From Verrucomicrobiota bacterium (GTDB taxonomy: Bacteria > Verrucomicrobiota > Verrucomicrobiia > Limisphaerales > PALSA-1396): DNA of 64,000 nucleotides. The stretch covers positions 103,990 through 167,989 of the forward strand of contig JACQFP010000064.1 in the NCBI GenBank assembly GCA_016200005.1, given 5' to 3'. Positions 62,677-64,000 of this stretch are shown here, in pieces (position 1 is the first letter of the stretch; every line of letters begins with the position of its first letter). The position numbers and the translations under genes are program-made. Below the pieces are notes generated by a model. The model ran no database searches, was not told where the DNA came from, and was given only the letters and a program-made list of their open reading frames with translations.

Positions 62677-63825
62677 ATGGAAGCCACACATTCCATCAGC
62701 CTTCGCAATCTCCGCTTCAATACCCGAAACAATGTTCGCTCGTTATCCGGGCCAGCTTTGGGGAGGCTCTTGTCGCTTCTCGCCCTTGCTACTTGGCTGG
62801 TGTTTCTGACGCCAGTCAATGCCTCGCCTGCGGGCGCGGCGTATGCGACTTTGGAAAAAGAGTTTCAAGCAGCACAGCAGGAGTACTTCAAAGCGTATGG
62901 CGCTGCCAAGACCGACGCAGAGCGCCAGCAGGTGGCGGTGAAATATCCGGATTCGCAGATGTTTGCCGCACGTTTTTTGGAGCTGGCAGAGAAAAATCCC
63001 AAGGACCCGGCAGCCGTTGACGCGCTGGTTTGGGTCGCCACGCGGGGCCGTGCTGGCCCGGCATTCGATAAAGCTTTGGACATCCTGAATCGCGAACACC
63101 TGCAGAGCGAGAAGATCGGCACGGTTTGCCAGAGTCTGGTTTACTCCGATTCCAAGGCCGCGGAACGACTGCTGCGCGGCGTGATGGAAGAAAATACTCA
63201 TCACGAAGCGCAAGGGCAGGCGACGTTGAGTCTGGGGCAGTTTCTCAATCGCCGCTCAAAAATGAATGCTTCCGTAGCTGAGAGCAAGGAACCCGAGAAG
63301 CTGTTTGAATTGGTGGTTGCGAAATATGCCGACGTTAAAGGCTATCGCGGCACGTTGGCTGATCTCGCCACGGCGGAGTTGTTTGAAATCCGCAATCTCG
63401 GCGTCGGCAAGGTGGCGCCCGAGATTGAAGGCGAAGATGTTGAGGGCAAGCATTTCAAACTGAGCGAGTATCGCGGCAAGGTGGTGGTGATTGATTTCTG
63501 GGGCGATTGGTGAGGGCCTTGCCGGGCCATGTACCCGCACGAGCGGTCGCTCGTGAAACGACTGGCAGCCAAACCGTTTGCGCTCCTCGGCGTCAACAGC
63601 GATCCCAAGCAACATCTCAAGCAGGTCATCAAGAAGGAGAACATGACCTGGCGATCCTGGTGGGACGGTGGCGACACGAGCGGCCCGATTGCCAGCAAAT
63701 GGAACGTGCACAGTTGGCCGACGACCTACGTTCTCGATGCCAAGGGCGTCATCCGTTTCAAGGATGTCCGCGAGAAAGAAATGGACGAGGCCGTGGACGC
63801 ACTGCTCAAGGAAATGAGACGTTGA
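62677..63825 (+). CDS. Secreted thioredoxin/TlpA-like selenoprotein with WUGPC active site
   Basis: 382 residues with U279. ATG 62677 is preferred over an in-frame TTG at 62659. A signal peptide (LLSLLALATWLVFLTPVNAS) is followed by a helical region (55-235) and then a TlpA-like thioredoxin domain: VAPEIEGEDVEGKHFKLSEY, GKVVVIDFWGDW, the in-frame TGA (63511-63513), GPCRAMYP, then WNVHSWPTTYVLDAKGVIRF with the cis-Pro. The active site is therefore W-U-G-P-C instead of W-C-G-P-C. A hairpin starts 25 bases after the UGA. Periplasmic thiol-disulfide exchange or peroxide reduction is inferred. Without recoding it is cut into two pieces (stop at 63513, restart at 63529). Confidence 0.95.
63538..63555 (+). 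promoter_or_regulatory. SECIS-like hairpin of the thioredoxin-like selenoprotein gene
   Basis: A perfect 7-bp stem CACGAGC (63538-63544) / GCTCGTG (63549-63555) around the loop GGTC. The loop resembles the GGTCT loop of the SelW-like gene. Confidence 0.82.
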
Positions 63826-64000
63826 ACGGCGACGTGATCAAACTGATTGTACGGGAATGGTAGCAGCCGACGTAAGGAGAACTCCACCAACGCAAAGTTG
63901 GAGCTTCGGCGCCATGAACCTGGTAGGGTGACGCTCATCTTGGCTGTGCGGACGCAGCGTGACCGTCTAAGGCTTGGTGCTTGCGAGCCCGTTAAGGAGA
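63826..64000. other. Non-coding end of window with start of a GTAGC-type repeat
   Basis: GTAGCAGCCGACGTAAGGAG at 63860-63879 matches one end of the GTAGC-type palindromic elements. Nearby CTCCACCAACGCAAAGTTGGAG forms a small hairpin. No gene is seen before the window ends. Confidence 0.6.

Noticed and set aside
63529..63825. A separate small thioredoxin-like gene after a stop at 63511
   Set aside because: Both parts are in the same frame, and the break falls exactly on the first Cys position of WCGPC, so Sec recoding explains it.

Overview
The window reads as chromosomal DNA of a Verrucomicrobiota bacterium, probably of the Pedosphaera/Limisphaerales type. This is inferred from gene content, not from a marker gene. 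The evidence is a Planctomycetes/Verrucomicrobia-type microcompartment (BMC) operon, many secreted polysaccharide-degrading enzymes, MauG-like, DUF3179 and ThuA-type proteins, high GC, and many palindromic and word-like repeats. There are no rRNA genes, CRISPR arrays, transposases or phage genes.

1-24 kb: a secreted carbohydrate-degradation region. It holds two GH36-related proteins, a beta-helix/GH43-like protein, a GH28 polygalacturonase, a propeller/alpha-toroid protein, an esterase, a GH67/GH20b-like hydrolase and a diheme peroxidase-beta-helix fusion. A fused DNA methyltransferase-nuclease of lower GC sits among them. PduO-type cobalamin adenosyltransferase and an AmiC-like amidase follow.

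23-31 kb: central metabolism. Citrate synthase is followed by sucC and sucD, which are split by 1.8 kb carrying a retropepsin-like gene, a second copy of the sucC tail and three small genes. A YggT-like membrane protein, a REC-histidine kinase and a DUF4197 protein follow.

31.5-42 kb: a minus-strand BMC operon under a divergent DeoR-family regulator. It encodes PduL, three BMC-H and three BMC-P shell proteins, acetate kinase, CoA-acylating aldehyde dehydrogenase, class II sugar-phosphate aldolase, a malate/lactate dehydrogenase and a DhnA-like barrel protein. By analogy with the characterised Planctomycete system it should process L-fucose or L-rhamnose: the aldolase yields lactaldehyde, which goes through the acyl-CoA and acyl-phosphate to the acid plus ATP.

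42-55 kb: accessory DNA with decayed toxin-antitoxin genes between direct repeats, LemA and TPM-domain proteins, a zeta-toxin-like/small-protein pair and a giant ThuA/sugar-dehydrogenase/CBM6 protein.

57.5-63.8 kb: the main find, a compact selenocysteine island. It contains a SelW-like selenoprotein, tRNA-Sec, selD (itself a selenoprotein), selA, selB and a periplasmic thioredoxin-like selenoprotein with a WUGPC motif. Three in-frame UGA codons are each followed by a hairpin. Ordinary ORF calling misses or truncates all three selenoproteins. Palindromic repeats are embedded in frame inside selA, selB and at least two other genes.

A second theme is gene-end duplication: pieces of sucC, of a TPM-domain gene and of a ferritin-like gene recur on the far side of accessory genes, as if cargo had been placed beside gene ends with part of the host gene copied.
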